NCBI GenBank assembly: GCA_024277695.1
Contig: JAJRUR010000100.1
Location: forward strand, 1-7,153
Source: Bacteroidota bacterium
GTDB lineage: Bacteria; Bacteroidota; Bacteroidia; Chitinophagales; Saprospiraceae
DNA: 7,153 bases
Direction of reading: 5' to 3'
In this document: positions 6,514 through 7,153 of the stretch, piece by piece
Layout of the letters: each line of letters starts with the position of its first letter
Position numbering within the stretch: position 1 is the stretch's first letter
Position numbers and translations under genes: made by a program
Notes under the pieces: generated by a model
Told to the model about the DNA's origin: nothing
What the model saw: the letters and a program-made list of their open reading frames with translations, nothing else
Database searches by the model: none

Positions 6514-7153
6514 ATGCTCAGAATTTGTTGCTTATGCCTCTTTATATTGATTTTGGCTAGTGGGTTGACAGCTCAAGAGAACACACTGACTAGAGCAACA
6601 CAAGACATTCGTCTGGGACTAAGCGACGATCAAGTATTATTAAGTGTATCGCCCGCACAAACAGGCCATTTTACACTTGAGATCAATGACAAAGAAGTGG
6701 AACTACAGTTGACGCGAGGTGTAGTAGCTATCGGGCAATATTTTCAAAAACCAGGTCTATACCACTTGAAGTGGAAGTCTAATGAAGGTAGTTCACATGA
6801 GTTGTACCACTATTCGGAATCTAGTGACAAGCATATGCGACTCAAGCATATCCCTCTATGGTTATCGATAGTACCACCTCTATTGGCTATTATACTGGCA
6901 TTAATTTTTAAGGAAGTTATTTTGTCTTTATTTATCGGAATATGGTCAGGTGTATTTATCATTGGTGGGATGCAGTTTGCCTCACCGTCATTTTACATAA
7001 AGTCAGTACTTGAGGTTGTGGACAAGTATATCATTGGCGCACTAAATGATACGGGGCATCTATCCGTCATCGTTTTTTCGTTATTGATCGGTGGGATGGT
7101 CGCCATCATATCCAAAAATGGTGGTATGGCAGGAGTAGTACAATCTCTATCCC
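6514..7153 (+). CDS. NhaC-family Na+/H+ antiporter, 5' part, with exported N-terminal domain
   Basis: The first 213 codons are present and the gene runs off the right edge without a stop. ATG 6514 is the first start after an in-frame TAG at 6505-6507. Residues 1-20 form a signal peptide (MLRICCLCLFILILASGLTA, then Gln21). Residues 21 to about 110 are a soluble beta-rich segment that should lie in the periplasm. The transporter core follows: helices at about 114-131 (IPLWLSIVPPLLAIILALIF), 134-152 and 183-200, and then the glycine-rich GGMVAIISKNGGMAGVV, typical of the NhaC/MleN-like group (Pfam Na_H_antiporter). Such proteins exchange Na+ for H+, or malate and lactate together with these ions, across the inner membrane, so the ion and substrate specificity cannot be fixed from this part. 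The gene is divergent from the FG-GAP gene with 46 bp between start codons. The family call rests on the start of the core only; the rest of the core is outside the window. Confidence 0.85.
   Translation, partial: MLRICCLCLFILILASGLTAQENTLTRATQDIRLGLSDDQVLLSVSPAQTGHFTLEINDKEVELQLTRGVVAIGQYFQKPGLYHLKWKSNEGSSHELYHYSESSDKHMRLKHIPLWLSIVPPLLAIILALIFKEVILSLFIGIWSGVFIIGGMQFASPSFYIKSVLEVVDKYIIGALNDTGHLSVIVFSLLIGGMVAIISKNGGMAGVVQSLS

Noticed and set aside
1..7153. CRISPR array, tRNA or rRNA gene, prophage or insertion sequence
   Set aside because: I found no regularly spaced direct repeats, no tRNA-like cloverleaf, no transposase or integrase reading frame and no phage-like gene in the window.

Overview
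The window looks like chromosomal DNA from a member of the phylum Bacteroidota, possibly near the Saprospiria; the rank below phylum is a guess. The evidence is a secreted protein with nine Asp-rich FG-GAP/VCBS calcium loops and a C-terminal type IX secretion (T9SS) sorting domain. In addition, none of the start codons has a clear Shine-Dalgarno sequence, and some upstream regions carry TAnnTTTG-like -7 boxes. The genes are fairly AT-rich, but one intergenic stretch is strongly GC-rich.

Layout. Positions 1-362 hold no gene I can support. They contain an inverted repeat, a small AT-rich hairpin and a strong, nearly symmetric terminator hairpin. yaaA follows (363-1124, +), a complete UPF0246/DUF328 peroxide-stress protein. 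The gap 1125-1381 contains a foldable GC-rich block (1181-1310; 90 of 130 bases are G or C). Next is a two-gene unit on the + strand. The first gene is an exported penicillin-acylase-family Ntn hydrolase (1382-3745, GTG start) with all key residues I could check in place. The second is a small four-helix membrane protein (3746-4132) that begins on the base after the acylase stop codon. Convergent to it, 13 bp away, is a 773-residue secreted FG-GAP repeat protein (4146-6467, -). Divergent from that, 46 bp away, a partial NhaC-type Na+/H+ antiporter (6514-7153, +) runs off the right edge. It carries a signal peptide and a domain of about 90 residues outside the membrane ahead of the transporter core.

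How the genes work together. Only the acylase and the small membrane protein are plausibly co-transcribed and functionally linked. The others look like independent neighbours: stress protection in the cytoplasm (YaaA), hydrolysis of amides in the periplasm or envelope (acylase), a cell-surface or secreted beta-propeller protein, and ion homeostasis in the inner membrane (NhaC).

I see no phage, transposase, CRISPR array, toxin-antitoxin pair or defence island. The least explained sequence is the structured GC-rich block at 1181-1310, followed by the hairpin and terminator group at 204-292. I do not claim a new system here.
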